Below are positions 1 to 6,182 of a stretch of DNA of 8,507 nucleotides, piece after piece (positions within the stretch are counted from its first letter, which is position 1; each line of letters starts with the position of its first letter). The position numbers and the translations under genes were made by a program. Where the stretch lies: the NCBI GenBank assembly GCA_028284105.1, contig JANQSK010000022.1, forward strand, positions 1 to 8,507. The letters are read 5' to 3'. The notes under the pieces are model-generated. The model had not been told where the DNA came from. It saw nothing but the letters and a program-made list of their open reading frames with translations, and did not search any database. Origin of the DNA: Anaerolineae bacterium. Lineage in GTDB: Bacteria > Chloroflexota > Anaerolineae > Promineifilales > Promineifilaceae.

Positions 1-35
1 TTTAGATGATTTGTACGAATGGTATTTGTTGTCAT
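1..35 (-). CDS. 5' end of a divergent gene, possibly an ABC transporter ATPase (partial)
   Basis: Reading leftward from an ATG at 35-33 gives MTTNTIRTNHL, open to the window edge. A GGAG ribosome binding site (plus strand ctcc, 42-45) stands 6 nt before this ATG. A good leftward promoter (-35 at 86-91, -10 at 63-68) starts transcription about 20 nt upstream of the start codon. Start codon, ribosome binding site and promoter therefore all agree, although only eleven codons are visible. The pattern I-x-T-x-x-L resembles the first strand of many ABC ATPases (IRTxxLxKxYG), which are often controlled by TetR-type repressors. That identity is weak inference. The gene would be controlled by the two 17-bp operators beside it, one over its transcription start and one over its -35. 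Confidence 0.5.
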   Translation of the reverse strand, partial: MTTNTIRTNHL

Positions 36-46
36 ATCAATCTCCA

Positions 47-63
47 TGTTGACTATGTCCACA
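47..63. promoter_or_regulatory. TetR-type operator, copy 1
   Basis: The sequence tgttgactatgtccaca is a near-palindrome of the form TGTnGACnnnGTCnACA, with six matching bases in each arm around the centre TAT. It covers the predicted transcription start of the leftward gene. Length and symmetry suit the operator of a TetR-family dimer. An identical pattern recurs at 77-93. Confidence 0.65.
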
Positions 64-91
64 TTATAATCACAAATGTAGACGCCGTCAA
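63..91 (-). promoter_or_regulatory. Leftward sigma-70-like promoter
   Basis: On the minus strand, TTGACG (86-91) and a consensus TATAAT (63-68) are separated by 17 bp. Transcription would start near 56 and run into the ATG at 35. The -35 lies inside operator copy 2 and the start point inside operator copy 1, an arrangement expected for tight repression. Confidence 0.55.
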
Positions 92-93
92 CA
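77..93. promoter_or_regulatory. TetR-type operator, copy 2
   Basis: The sequence tgtagacgccgtcaaca fits the same TGTnGACnnnGTCnACA pattern as copy 1. The centres are 30 bp apart, about three helical turns. It overlaps the -35 of the leftward promoter and ends 15 bp before the -35 of the tetR promoter, so a bound repressor could act on both divergent genes. Confidence 0.65.
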
Positions 94-108
94 TTTTGCG
101 GTTTTTCA

Positions 109-136
109 TTGACGGAAGATTAATAACTCATACAAT
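109..136 (+). promoter_or_regulatory. tetR promoter, probably giving a near-leaderless mRNA
   Basis: TTGACG (109-114) and TACAAT (131-136) are separated by 16 bp. Transcription would start around 143, only one or two bases before the ATG at 145. No Shine-Dalgarno sequence precedes that ATG at a useful distance, which fits leaderless translation. The alternative is an unrecognised promoter further upstream with an unusual initiation region. Confidence 0.45.
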
Positions 137-144
137 CCGTTCTT

Positions 145-738
145 ATGGAAGGCAAAACATATCACCACGGGGATTTACGGTCCGCATTGCTCACAACTGC
201 AACTGAGATGATATCTGAGAGTGGTGTCGATAGCGTCACAATTCGAGCATTAGCCAAGCGGATTGGGGTGTCACGGACGGCACCTTATCGTCACTTTGAA
301 GATAAAGGGGCACTATTAACGGCCGTTGCCATTGAAGGATATGAACGTCTGACAACAACCATGGCTAATGTGCGGCAAGATCAAACATTAGACCCCTTTG
401 AGCGTCTTTCAAAGATGGGTGAGGCGTATGTCTTGTTTGCAGTTGAAAATGCAACCCATTATCGGTTGATGGTTGAAAACAGCTCTGTACAGTCACGCAG
501 CACGCCGGCTTTTCGTGAAGCCGCTTTAAATGCTCGGCAAGAGCTTATCGACATGATCAAAGAAGGTCAGGAAAAAGGATTTGTGATTGATGCACCCGCC
601 CAAGAAATTGGCAATATGCTGTGGAGCATGACTCATGGATTGGCCACATTACTGATTAATGGTCAGTTACGTGTAAAAAATGTTGAAGAAACTGCGAAAT
701 TTATGACGGCAACAATGGGTAATGGGTTGCTTAAATAA
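145..738 (+). CDS. TetR/AcrR-family transcriptional repressor with WHG C-terminal domain
   Basis: This is a 197-residue protein, a usual length for TetR repressors. The N-terminal DNA-binding domain starts with the HHGDLR motif at residues 7-12. Its helix-turn-helix covers about 31-51, including TIRALAKRIGVS and the YRHF end. The ligand-binding half contains W160, H164 and G165 in WSMTHGLATL, the signature that names the WHG (TetR_C_33) domain. It should act as a homodimer that leaves DNA when it binds a small molecule; the ligand cannot be read from sequence. Two 17-bp palindromes just upstream (47-63, 77-93) are its likely operators, controlling a divergent gene and perhaps itself. The MFS efflux gene lies convergently downstream and shows no copy of this operator, so co-regulation with it is not supported. 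The codons for T59-A60-V61 are the ACGGCCGT palindrome. Confidence 0.9.
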   Translation: MEGKTYHHGDLRSALLTTATEMISESGVDSVTIRALAKRIGVSRTAPYRHFEDKGALLTAVAIEGYERLTTTMANVRQDQTLDPFERLSKMGEAYVLFAVENATHYRLMVENSSVQSRSTPAFREAALNARQELIDMIKEGQEKGFVIDAPAQEIGNMLWSMTHGLATLLINGQLRVKNVEETAKFMTATMGNGLLK

Positions 739-799
739 GCTATTGCTCAATGAATCGTCTCGCAACCCTCGCCATGCAATTTTTCGCCAATGGTTCTCC

Positions 800-2032
800 C
801 TAATCCCCGCTAAATGAAAGGCTCTTTGGTGTATTAACGGCCGTTGCGTTTCGGGAATAAAAGTACGATAGACCGATCGCTGCAGAAGTCCCAATAACTG
901 CAGAAACAACCCAAGGCAATGCAGGCACATTCATATTCGCCGCCACATCCACCATCGTGCCACCCAAAACCTGTCCAATCCCCCCACCAAACGCAAGCGA
1001 AAGCGAACTCACACCCATGTAGGCACCGCGCGCCCGCGGGTCAGCCATCGTGGCAACCACCGTTTGGGCATTAGGCATGACTAAAACTGTCCCCAGTGCA
1101 AAGAACGTAATGGCAGCATAGAGATGCCATATTGAGGTGACCAAAGCCACACTACCTAAGCCAATCGCCATAATCAAGATACCGGTAATCAACATTGGGA
1201 GCGGTTTGAGATATTTTTGAGCGAACTTGAGTGCTGGGATTTGCAAAAGCAATGCCGCAATCGCATTGACCGTCAATAAAACACCGACACTACTATTGGA
1301 ATTGGTAAGCGCCTTGGCTTGCAACGGAAGCGCAATCGAGACTTGCACCCACATAAACCAAAAGCCCATCATCATAACGAGATACGTAATGAATGTTCGG
1401 TCATGAAAAGCGATATTAAGCCCTTTACTCACACTCGTTTTGCCAATAGAAACAGAAACATTGGGAAGGAACACGGCCGTTACCAAAACGCCGATAAAAA
1501 AGAAGCCAGCCGCTGCTAAACCCACAATTTGAAAGTTCACCGTGATCAACAAAGCCCCAAGCATGGGTCCAATAGTGCGTGCCGCATTTTGCAAAATGCC
1601 AACGCGAGCATAAATAGCAGGTAGCATCTTTTCAGGCGCTAATGCCGCGACCACAGCTCGAGACGGTGAATCAAAGAGTGACCCACCCAAGGCTGCCAAA
1701 ATACCTGCCGCCATCAACAGTGGTTTTGTAGTGGCAAAACCCATCATCACAAAGCTGGCTGTGCGAATAACCATCCCAGCAATAATCAACCCTTTAGCAC
1801 CAAATCGATCGGCCAAAGCCCCACCAAACACCGTCAGCCCCTGTTGGGTAAACTGTCGAACCGCCAGAACAAGTCCAATAAAGGCTGCCGCCCAACCTAA
1901 TTCATCTACATAGTGAATGGATAGCAGGGGAATGAGTAAAAAGAAGCCAGCCTGCATTAAAAACCAAAGGGCTAAGGCAGTCATTAGCCCTCTTTTTTGA
2001 ATGTTATCGAGTTCATGCCATGCAATGTCCAT
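800..2032 (-). CDS. mdtH: MdtH-like major facilitator superfamily drug-efflux transporter
   Basis: This is a 410-residue, very hydrophobic protein with the spacing of twelve membrane helices, an inner-membrane proton-driven exporter of the MFS. The closest family I recognise is MdtH (YceL), the multidrug efflux protein of about 400 residues. Shared stretches are GWAAAFIG near 46-53, VRQFTQQGL near 58-66, and the motif-A loop GGALADRFGAK at 70-80. Others are GGSLFDSPSRA near 116-126, and ADPRARGAYMG at 330-340 followed by the glycine-rich GGGIG. The substrate is not predictable, and MdtH-type naming does not prove drug transport here. The ATG is set by GGAGG (plus cctcc, 2037-2041), only 4 nt upstream. 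The gene is convergent with tetR, with 61 bp between the stops and no clear terminator there. Its leader contains a terminator-like hairpin (2066-2101). Two ACGGCCGT sites fall in it, both read as Thr-Ala-Val. Confidence 0.85.
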   Translation of the reverse strand: MDIAWHELDNIQKRGLMTALALWFLMQAGFFLLIPLLSIHYVDELGWAAAFIGLVLAVRQFTQQGLTVFGGALADRFGAKGLIIAGMVIRTASFVMMGFATTKPLLMAAGILAALGGSLFDSPSRAVVAALAPEKMLPAIYARVGILQNAARTIGPMLGALLITVNFQIVGLAAAGFFFIGVLVTAVFLPNVSVSIGKTSVSKGLNIAFHDRTFITYLVMMMGFWFMWVQVSIALPLQAKALTNSNSSVGVLLTVNAIAALLLQIPALKFAQKYLKPLPMLITGILIMAIGLGSVALVTSIWHLYAAITFFALGTVLVMPNAQTVVATMADPRARGAYMGVSSLSLAFGGGIGQVLGGTMVDVAANMNVPALPWVVSAVIGTSAAIGLSYFYSRNATAVNTPKSLSFSGD

Positions 2033-2053
2033 AAAACCTCCATTGCTTCAGTT

Positions 2054-2101
2054 CGCAAAAGAAAACCTCCTGACTTCCTTACAAAATAGAAGTGCAGGAG
2101 G
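2054..2101 (-). promoter_or_regulatory. Terminator-like hairpin in the leader of the MFS gene (candidate attenuator)
   Basis: Read on the minus strand, cctcctg-c-acttc (2101-2089) pairs with gaagt-caggagg (2077-2066). This gives 12 base pairs with one bulged base and an 11-nt loop. TTTTCTTTT follows at once (plus aaaagaaaa, 2057-2065), as in an intrinsic terminator. It lies between the probable promoter and the MFS start codon, so it would act as an attenuator. The 3' arm GGAGGTTTT (2062-2070) is identical to the true ribosome-binding segment GGAGGTTTT (2033-2041). The 5' arm CCTCC could therefore pair with either, giving a possible switch. What controls it is unknown. Confidence 0.45.
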
Positions 2102-2112
2102 ATTGTATTTTG

Positions 2113-2142
2113 AATATAGAAACAGCTCTCACAAGCACTCAA
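2113..2142 (-). promoter_or_regulatory. Probable promoter of the MFS gene
   Basis: On the minus strand, TTGAGT (2137-2142) and TATATT (2113-2118) are separated by 18 bp. Transcription would start near 2106 and give a leader of roughly 75 nt that begins directly with the attenuator-like hairpin. The -35 lies inside the palindrome at 2132-2153. Confidence 0.4.
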
Positions 2143-2153
2143 CACAGTGCTTG
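2132..2153. promoter_or_regulatory. Perfect palindrome over the MFS -35, candidate operator
   Basis: CAAGCACT and AGTGCTTG form a perfect 8-bp inverted repeat around a 6-bp centre (CAACAC). It covers the predicted -35 of the MFS gene, where a bound dimer would block RNA polymerase. The sequence is unrelated to the TGTnGACnnnGTCnACA operator of the nearby TetR, so a different regulator is implied if it is an operator at all. Confidence 0.35.
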
Positions 2154-2276
2154 GAAATACAAACTGACCCTAACACGGCCGTATCTTCAACACAAGCAAA
2201 GTCGGCAATACCTATAACTTTATAGAGTGTTTCTATGAACATTTAGGTCAAAGGGGCTAATTTAAAGTAGTAAAAT

Positions 2277-2305
2277 TTCAAAGATACTCTTAAAGATGTT
2301 ATAGT
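2277..2305 (+). promoter_or_regulatory. Possible promoter of the exported-protein gene
   Basis: TTCAAA (2277-2282) and TATAGT (2300-2305) are separated by 17 bp and lie about 45 bp before the ATG at 2349. The -35 is a poor match and the region is AT-rich, so chance is possible. The rest of the 316-bp gap 2033-2348 holds the MFS leader and promoter elements, one ACGGCCGT (2175-2182) and no recognisable gene. Confidence 0.3.
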
Positions 2306-2348
2306 TTTTTTATCTCTCAAGGACAGGTCATCATTTTTGGAGGAGAAA

Positions 2349-3299
2349 ATGAGTACATATCCACCACAAAAATTTTTAAAATTATCTTTAATTTTATTAG
2401 CTACGCTTTTATGTTTGGGGTTAAGTAGAAGCTTATTATTTTCAATTGCAAAGCAATCTAACACTTCAAATGGAGTTGCAACAATAATTACTGGGACTGT
2501 TCTTGAAAACGATAACGGCTCACAAATTCCAGTTCCAAATGTAAATATCTTTGTCATTAATCAAGATACAAATCAGGTCATAACAAATATTCAAAATAGT
2601 GATGTGAACGGTGAATACAGCGTAACTTTGCCTATCTCAGGTTCATATGAGGCAGTATTCACTCCACCACAAGGGCTCAACCTAGCACCTGTACGAACTG
2701 AATGGAACAGTCCACTCCCGACAGATTTCATTACTCCTACTGATATCATCTTACCCGAAGGGTTTGGTATCCAAGGAAATGTAACCTTGCCTAATGGTAG
2801 CCCAGCTGAAGGTATTAGGTTCTTTTTTCAAAATACTTCAACAGGGGAAGGGTATGGCACTGAAGAATCTGATCAGGATGGGAACTTCTTCGCGTCGTTA
2901 CCTCCTGGAAATCATGACCTTTCTTTAATTGTTGATAACCAGATAAATACAGGTTCAGTAATCATCAAAAATATTTCTGAGTTAAGTCAATTACCTTTAA
3001 TGATTCAATTACCCTCAGGGCATCAAGTTCGTGGAATAGCTGGTTGTCATCCAAATTCATTTATTCTGGCAATACCAATAAATGATTCAGTTCCTGTAGG
3101 GGACATTACAAAAGATTTTGGCACATTCGCGGATTCTAGCGGAGCATTTAATATTGGATTACAAGCGGGAACTTACAACTTTATCATTGATCCCCCTGGT
3201 TCAAGTCTTCCAAATACGATTATTGAGGATGTCAAAATTAACCAACCCCAATTACTACTCAATCAATATTGTAGATATTTACCATTCTTGGGAAATTAA
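2349..3299 (+). CDS. Exported protein with three carboxypeptidase-regulatory-like repeats
   Basis: This is a 316-residue protein. Residues 10-32 form one hydrophobic segment after a lysine-containing N-terminus, a signal peptide or membrane anchor; no lipobox is seen. Three beta-sandwich repeats follow at about 44-133, 137-222 and 225-302. Each has the signature D-x-x-G-x-[YF] then a G-x-[YH] turn: DVNGEY, DQDGNF and DSSGAF with SGSY, PGNH and AGTY. This is the CarboxypepD_reg or transthyretin-like fold, usually extracellular and non-enzymatic. The protein ends in CRYLPFLGN, like the YLPL-type C-terminus of many exported Chloroflexota proteins. The ATG at 2349 is chosen because GGAGGAG (2339-2345) sits 3 nt upstream; an in-frame TTG at 2337 overlaps that site and is rejected. 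The gene is visibly more AT-rich than its neighbours and contains no ACGGCCGT. Its substrate or role is unknown. Confidence 0.75.
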   Translation: MSTYPPQKFLKLSLILLATLLCLGLSRSLLFSIAKQSNTSNGVATIITGTVLENDNGSQIPVPNVNIFVINQDTNQVITNIQNSDVNGEYSVTLPISGSYEAVFTPPQGLNLAPVRTEWNSPLPTDFITPTDIILPEGFGIQGNVTLPNGSPAEGIRFFFQNTSTGEGYGTEESDQDGNFFASLPPGNHDLSLIVDNQINTGSVIIKNISELSQLPLMIQLPSGHQVRGIAGCHPNSFILAIPINDSVPVGDITKDFGTFADSSGAFNIGLQAGTYNFIIDPPGSSLPNTIIEDVKINQPQLLLNQYCRYLPFLGN

Positions 3300-3302
3300 A
3301 CG

Positions 3303-4517
3303 CTATTTTCTACCCAAAATAAGGATGCTGCGGCCTTTGTTCTTTTTGCGAGATTGGACGGTGAGCAACTTTTCATCCCGCACGATGGTTTCAAGTCGCG
3401 TAACGGCCGTTGAGCTGCCAGCTGCCATCAATACCCCACCACTCACAAGAAGAGAACTCGCTTGTCGCAGTAACCATGCAGAGACAAACTGACCTTCGCT
3501 TTTGGGAATGGTCATGGTAATCAGGGAAAACGGCCGTTTTTCTTCAAAGACCAATCCAATATCATGATGCGTCACGAGGTATTCAGGGGGAAAACCATTC
3601 GAAACCAAATTGCGTTCAGCATACGCTAAGGACAATAAATCCCGACTGGCAAGCACCAACTTTCCTGGCGCTTGACGTCGTAAAACGGCTAATGGCACGT
3701 GCCCCTGTCCAGGATTCAAAACCAGTGCATCGCTCCCTCGGGTCACGTTCAATTTACTTATCGCTTTCATCAAAAGCTGTGTATCAAAACTGGGCGTGTC
3801 ATATTCAGGCAACCCTTTTGCGGTGGTTATCTGCACTTTTCGTTTGCCAACAGAAACCGACACCTTGTCTCGATCGTAAATCCCTCGCTCAAGTGAAGTT
3901 TGTTGGGTCGTCTGCTTAACATGTTGCCCTTGTGGAAAGTGGTAATGAAACACGACATGCTCACTTCCTTCTTCTTTTAACAAAATCACGGCATTGATTG
4001 TGTTGAGATATTCTTCAACCATCTCTGCAAGGGGATTAACGACCACGACTGCGACAAACCCGTCCGGTTTGAGATAGTAATATGCTTCACCCAACATATA
4101 TTGAATGGCGCGATCCCCCGCTTTGCCAGGGATATTTGACACGATGAGGTCAAAATCACGGTCGGAAACAGAATCGTATCCTAAACTGCCATACACAACG
4201 GCGTTTGAAAGCTTATTAAGCTTTGCGTTTTGGCGCGTGTATTCAACAGCTAGGGCATCTCGATCCACCAAATGAACTGTCCGCATAAAGTCCATCTTCT
4301 TGAGTGTCAAGCCTATAGGGCCATATCCACAGCCCAAATCTAAAATCTTCCGCACTTTCTCTGGATTTGAATCACCAAGGGTTCTCAACAACAGGCGGCT
4401 ACCTAAATCGACTTGATGGCTACTAAATAGCTCTTGAGAAACACGAAATTGCATCTCTTTGCGATAATGCTTGAAAGGAATCAGTTTTTTGAAGTAGATA
4501 TCTGTTTCATTTGCCAT
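3303..4517 (-). CDS. Two-domain RsmC/RlmG-like SAM-dependent methyltransferase
   Basis: This is a 404-residue protein with two methyltransferase-fold halves, as in RsmC/RlmG 16S/23S rRNA guanine-N2 methyltransferases (MTS family). In the first half, residues 59-67 LDLGCGYGP are a complete SAM-binding motif I, VHLVDRD (81-87) is the acidic motif II strand, and SNIPGKAG (127-134) occupies the catalytic motif IV position. In the second half, ALVLNPGQGHVPL (264-276) looks like a decayed motif I and MTIPKSEG (335-342) like a decayed motif IV, so this copy is probably not catalytic. In E. coli RsmC the decayed domain comes first, so the order here is reversed. Motif IV also lacks the usual NPPF. 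An RNA substrate is likely from the family, but the exact target is not known. No Shine-Dalgarno precedes the ATG at 4517. The stop is 3 bp from that of the convergent upstream gene. Confidence 0.75.
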   Translation of the reverse strand: MANETDIYFKKLIPFKHYRKEMQFRVSQELFSSHQVDLGSRLLLRTLGDSNPEKVRKILDLGCGYGPIGLTLKKMDFMRTVHLVDRDALAVEYTRQNAKLNKLSNAVVYGSLGYDSVSDRDFDLIVSNIPGKAGDRAIQYMLGEAYYYLKPDGFVAVVVVNPLAEMVEEYLNTINAVILLKEEGSEHVVFHYHFPQGQHVKQTTQQTSLERGIYDRDKVSVSVGKRKVQITTAKGLPEYDTPSFDTQLLMKAISKLNVTRGSDALVLNPGQGHVPLAVLRRQAPGKLVLASRDLLSLAYAERNLVSNGFPPEYLVTHHDIGLVFEEKRPFSLITMTIPKSEGQFVSAWLLRQASSLLVSGGVLMAAGSSTAVTRLETIVRDEKLLTVQSRKKNKGRSILILGRK

Positions 4518-4904
4518 AAGTTACGCTATTTTCTCAGATACCGAATCATTTGCCCATTTGATTTCTTCCCGTTCATCCCTATTTTTAGAAAGTTGCTAAA
4601 TTATCAAAGCGCGTCTTTTTTTTTGATTTTTCACCGTTTATTTTATTGATACTGCTGATTAACGATTTGTTTTAATGATGAAACTAAATTGTCTTGTTAA
4701 CAAAGTCTAATTATCGAGAATTTTTGGAAGTTACATCCAATGAAATGGCTGCTCAATTTGCGTAACAGCGCGTTGTAAAGATTGGACGTTTATGAGTTCA
4801 ACCTTTCTTTGCAACAAAACGGCCGTTTCTCTCGTAAAGACCCACAACAAAACAAACACGTGTCACCTAAAATCTGATACGTGATACTCATTTAGGAGAC
4901 AAAA
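4518..4904. other. 387-bp intergenic gap before the Ubl cluster
   Basis: No convincing gene or RNA is seen. The first 200 bases are AT-rich and include a run of nine T (4616-4624) with no hairpin before it. One ACGGCCGT lies at 4819-4826. Close to the next gene, cctaaa (4866-4871) can pair with tttagg (4891-4896), partly covering the ribosome binding site, but six A-T-rich pairs are weak evidence. I could not pick a promoter with confidence, although the cluster promoter is expected here. Confidence 0.5.
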
Positions 4905-6122
4905 ATGCCAGATCAAGCTTTAACGCTTTTGACAACACATTTACCGGATACCCATCTGGCGCTATTCGTTCATCGGCTTACGCAATGGCTCCTAGCAGAT
5001 CACAATGAGCAAGAAGACGCCCCCGCCTTCACAGAATCGCGGGCAAAAGCACTGCTTCGCGCCACCAATGTGATCGATGACCCAACGCTTAAAGATTTCT
5101 TCCAACGCATGGAAAGCGAAACGGCCGTTCGGGTAGCATTACACACACTACTTAATGAAACCGAGCTGGCTGACAATGAAGAAGTGGTTGCGCTTGCTGC
5201 AACAAGCGGCAGCGGTGACCCTGCGGTTGATCCTACGCAACAAACCTACTTAGCACTTGCCATCGCAGCATACGCCTTCCAAAGAGGCTATCCGCTTGCA
5301 CAGTTAGACCCAGCTTCACCTCCAGCCGAATTTAGTCCAGCGGGACAAATTATCAAACGAGCTGGTTACTGGATGCGGCAACAAATCCAACGTTCAGCAA
5401 CGGAGCGAGATAAATTGGCTAAAAAGCTGGCTTATGCAGGCGCTCCGGTTGGTGCATCCGTACCGACTCTTGAAACAATGACTGAACAGCAAATTGCTGC
5501 CCCAGTTCCGCCACACTATCGTCCACCCATTCCAGTGGACTACCCAGAAGTTTCAAATGAAACGTTACAAATCGAATCGGAACCCGTTGAACAAGCTCCT
5601 AATGTGGGTGCAACGGCCGTTCCTGTCGGGTCACCTCTAACGATTACGGAAGACGACCTCGTCCCTCCGCCTGCCCCACCTGTGACGATGCCACCGATTC
5701 GTATCACGGAAGAACAAGTAGCAACGACCAGCCAGCGCATTCAACGACAAGTTATTGAACCTGCCGTCAGCAATGCTTCAAATTTTGCAACGGCCGTTCG
5801 TCGGCAGTGGAGCAATAGCCGAGAACGTATGACAACGACCAAATTGCGCGTCATTGTCCATGAATATCCTGATGGACCCGCCATGTACGGGTTGCAAGTT
5901 CGCATTACCTGTCGCGGAGTACGCAGCCATGTGGCTGGAACAACCAATCGGGACGGCATCTTTGTCGCGGAACTACCCGTTCGCGTACAATCAGGCTTGA
6001 CCTACGATGTGCAAGTCGATTGGCCTCGTGACTATGGCGGCGAAAAAGAACGCAAATCTATTACACTCAACGCAGATCGAACCCAGTTTGAACTGCCGTT
6101 TTACTTAAAACACAATGCCTAA
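4905..6122 (+). CDS. Uncharacterised three-part protein heading the ubiquitin-like cluster
   Basis: This is a 405-residue protein whose family I do not recognise. Residues 1-180 are mainly amphipathic helices. Residues 185-275 are proline-rich and probably disordered. After a helical stretch (275-310), residues 312-402 look like a beta-sandwich of the transthyretin or carboxypeptidase-regulatory type (TTNRDGIFVAELPVR near 346-360, then YDVQVDWP). No signal peptide or membrane segment is seen, so it should be cytoplasmic. The disordered part holds three copies of a short motif [MI]TE[QDE][QD][ILV][AV] at 192-198, 247-253 and 267-273. AGGAG (4894-4898), 6 nt before the ATG, fixes the start. The E1-like gene follows after 60 bp on the same strand, so a substrate, adaptor or scaffold role in the Ubl system is plausible but unproven. 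No JAMM metal motif or RING cysteines are present. Three ACGGCCGT sites are read as Thr-Ala-Val. Confidence 0.7.
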   Translation: MPDQALTLLTTHLPDTHLALFVHRLTQWLLADHNEQEDAPAFTESRAKALLRATNVIDDPTLKDFFQRMESETAVRVALHTLLNETELADNEEVVALAATSGSGDPAVDPTQQTYLALAIAAYAFQRGYPLAQLDPASPPAEFSPAGQIIKRAGYWMRQQIQRSATERDKLAKKLAYAGAPVGASVPTLETMTEQQIAAPVPPHYRPPIPVDYPEVSNETLQIESEPVEQAPNVGATAVPVGSPLTITEDDLVPPPAPPVTMPPIRITEEQVATTSQRIQRQVIEPAVSNASNFATAVRRQWSNSRERMTTTKLRVIVHEYPDGPAMYGLQVRITCRGVRSHVAGTTNRDGIFVAELPVRVQSGLTYDVQVDWPRDYGGEKERKSITLNADRTQFELPFYLKHNA

Positions 6123-6137
6123 ATAAGGCAAAAGGCG

Positions 6138-6172
6138 GAAGGCAGAAGGAAAACATTCACCCTTCTTCCTTC
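6138..6172 (+). repeat. Imperfect hairpin between the first gene and the E1 gene
   Basis: The segments gaaggcagaagg (6138-6149) and ccttcttccttc (6161-6172) pair over 11 of 12 positions, with one C-T mismatch and an 11-nt loop. No T-run follows, so it is not a classical intrinsic terminator. The 5' arm holds the only Shine-Dalgarno-like purines before the E1 start, about 33 nt away, so the hairpin may affect E1 translation. Confidence 0.6.
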
Positions 6173-6182
6173 ATCCCTAATC

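Noticed and set aside
6..206. Open frame of 66 codons on the plus strand across the tetR control region
   Set aside because: It overlaps promoters, operators and the tetR start, has no ribosome binding site and no recognisable protein pattern.
667..930. 87-codon minus-strand frame between tetR and the MFS gene
   Set aside because: It overlaps the ends of both well-supported genes and its translation shows no family pattern.
2243..2557. 104-codon minus-strand frame opposite the exported-protein start
   Set aside because: It overlaps the clear coding frame at 2349 and is explained by low stop density in AT-rich reverse complement; no ribosome binding site was seen.
4616..4624. Run of nine T as a possible terminator
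   Set aside because: No stable GC-rich hairpin precedes it and no gene ends just upstream on that strand.
4866..4896. cctaaa/tttagg hairpin over the ribosome binding site of the first cluster gene
   Set aside because: Only six mostly A-T pairs with a 19-nt loop; too weak to call a regulatory structure.
4905..6122. JAB/JAMM deubiquitinase or RING E3 in the first gene of the cluster
   Set aside because: There is no HxH plus downstream Asp metal-site pattern and only one cysteine, so neither fold's metal ligands are available.
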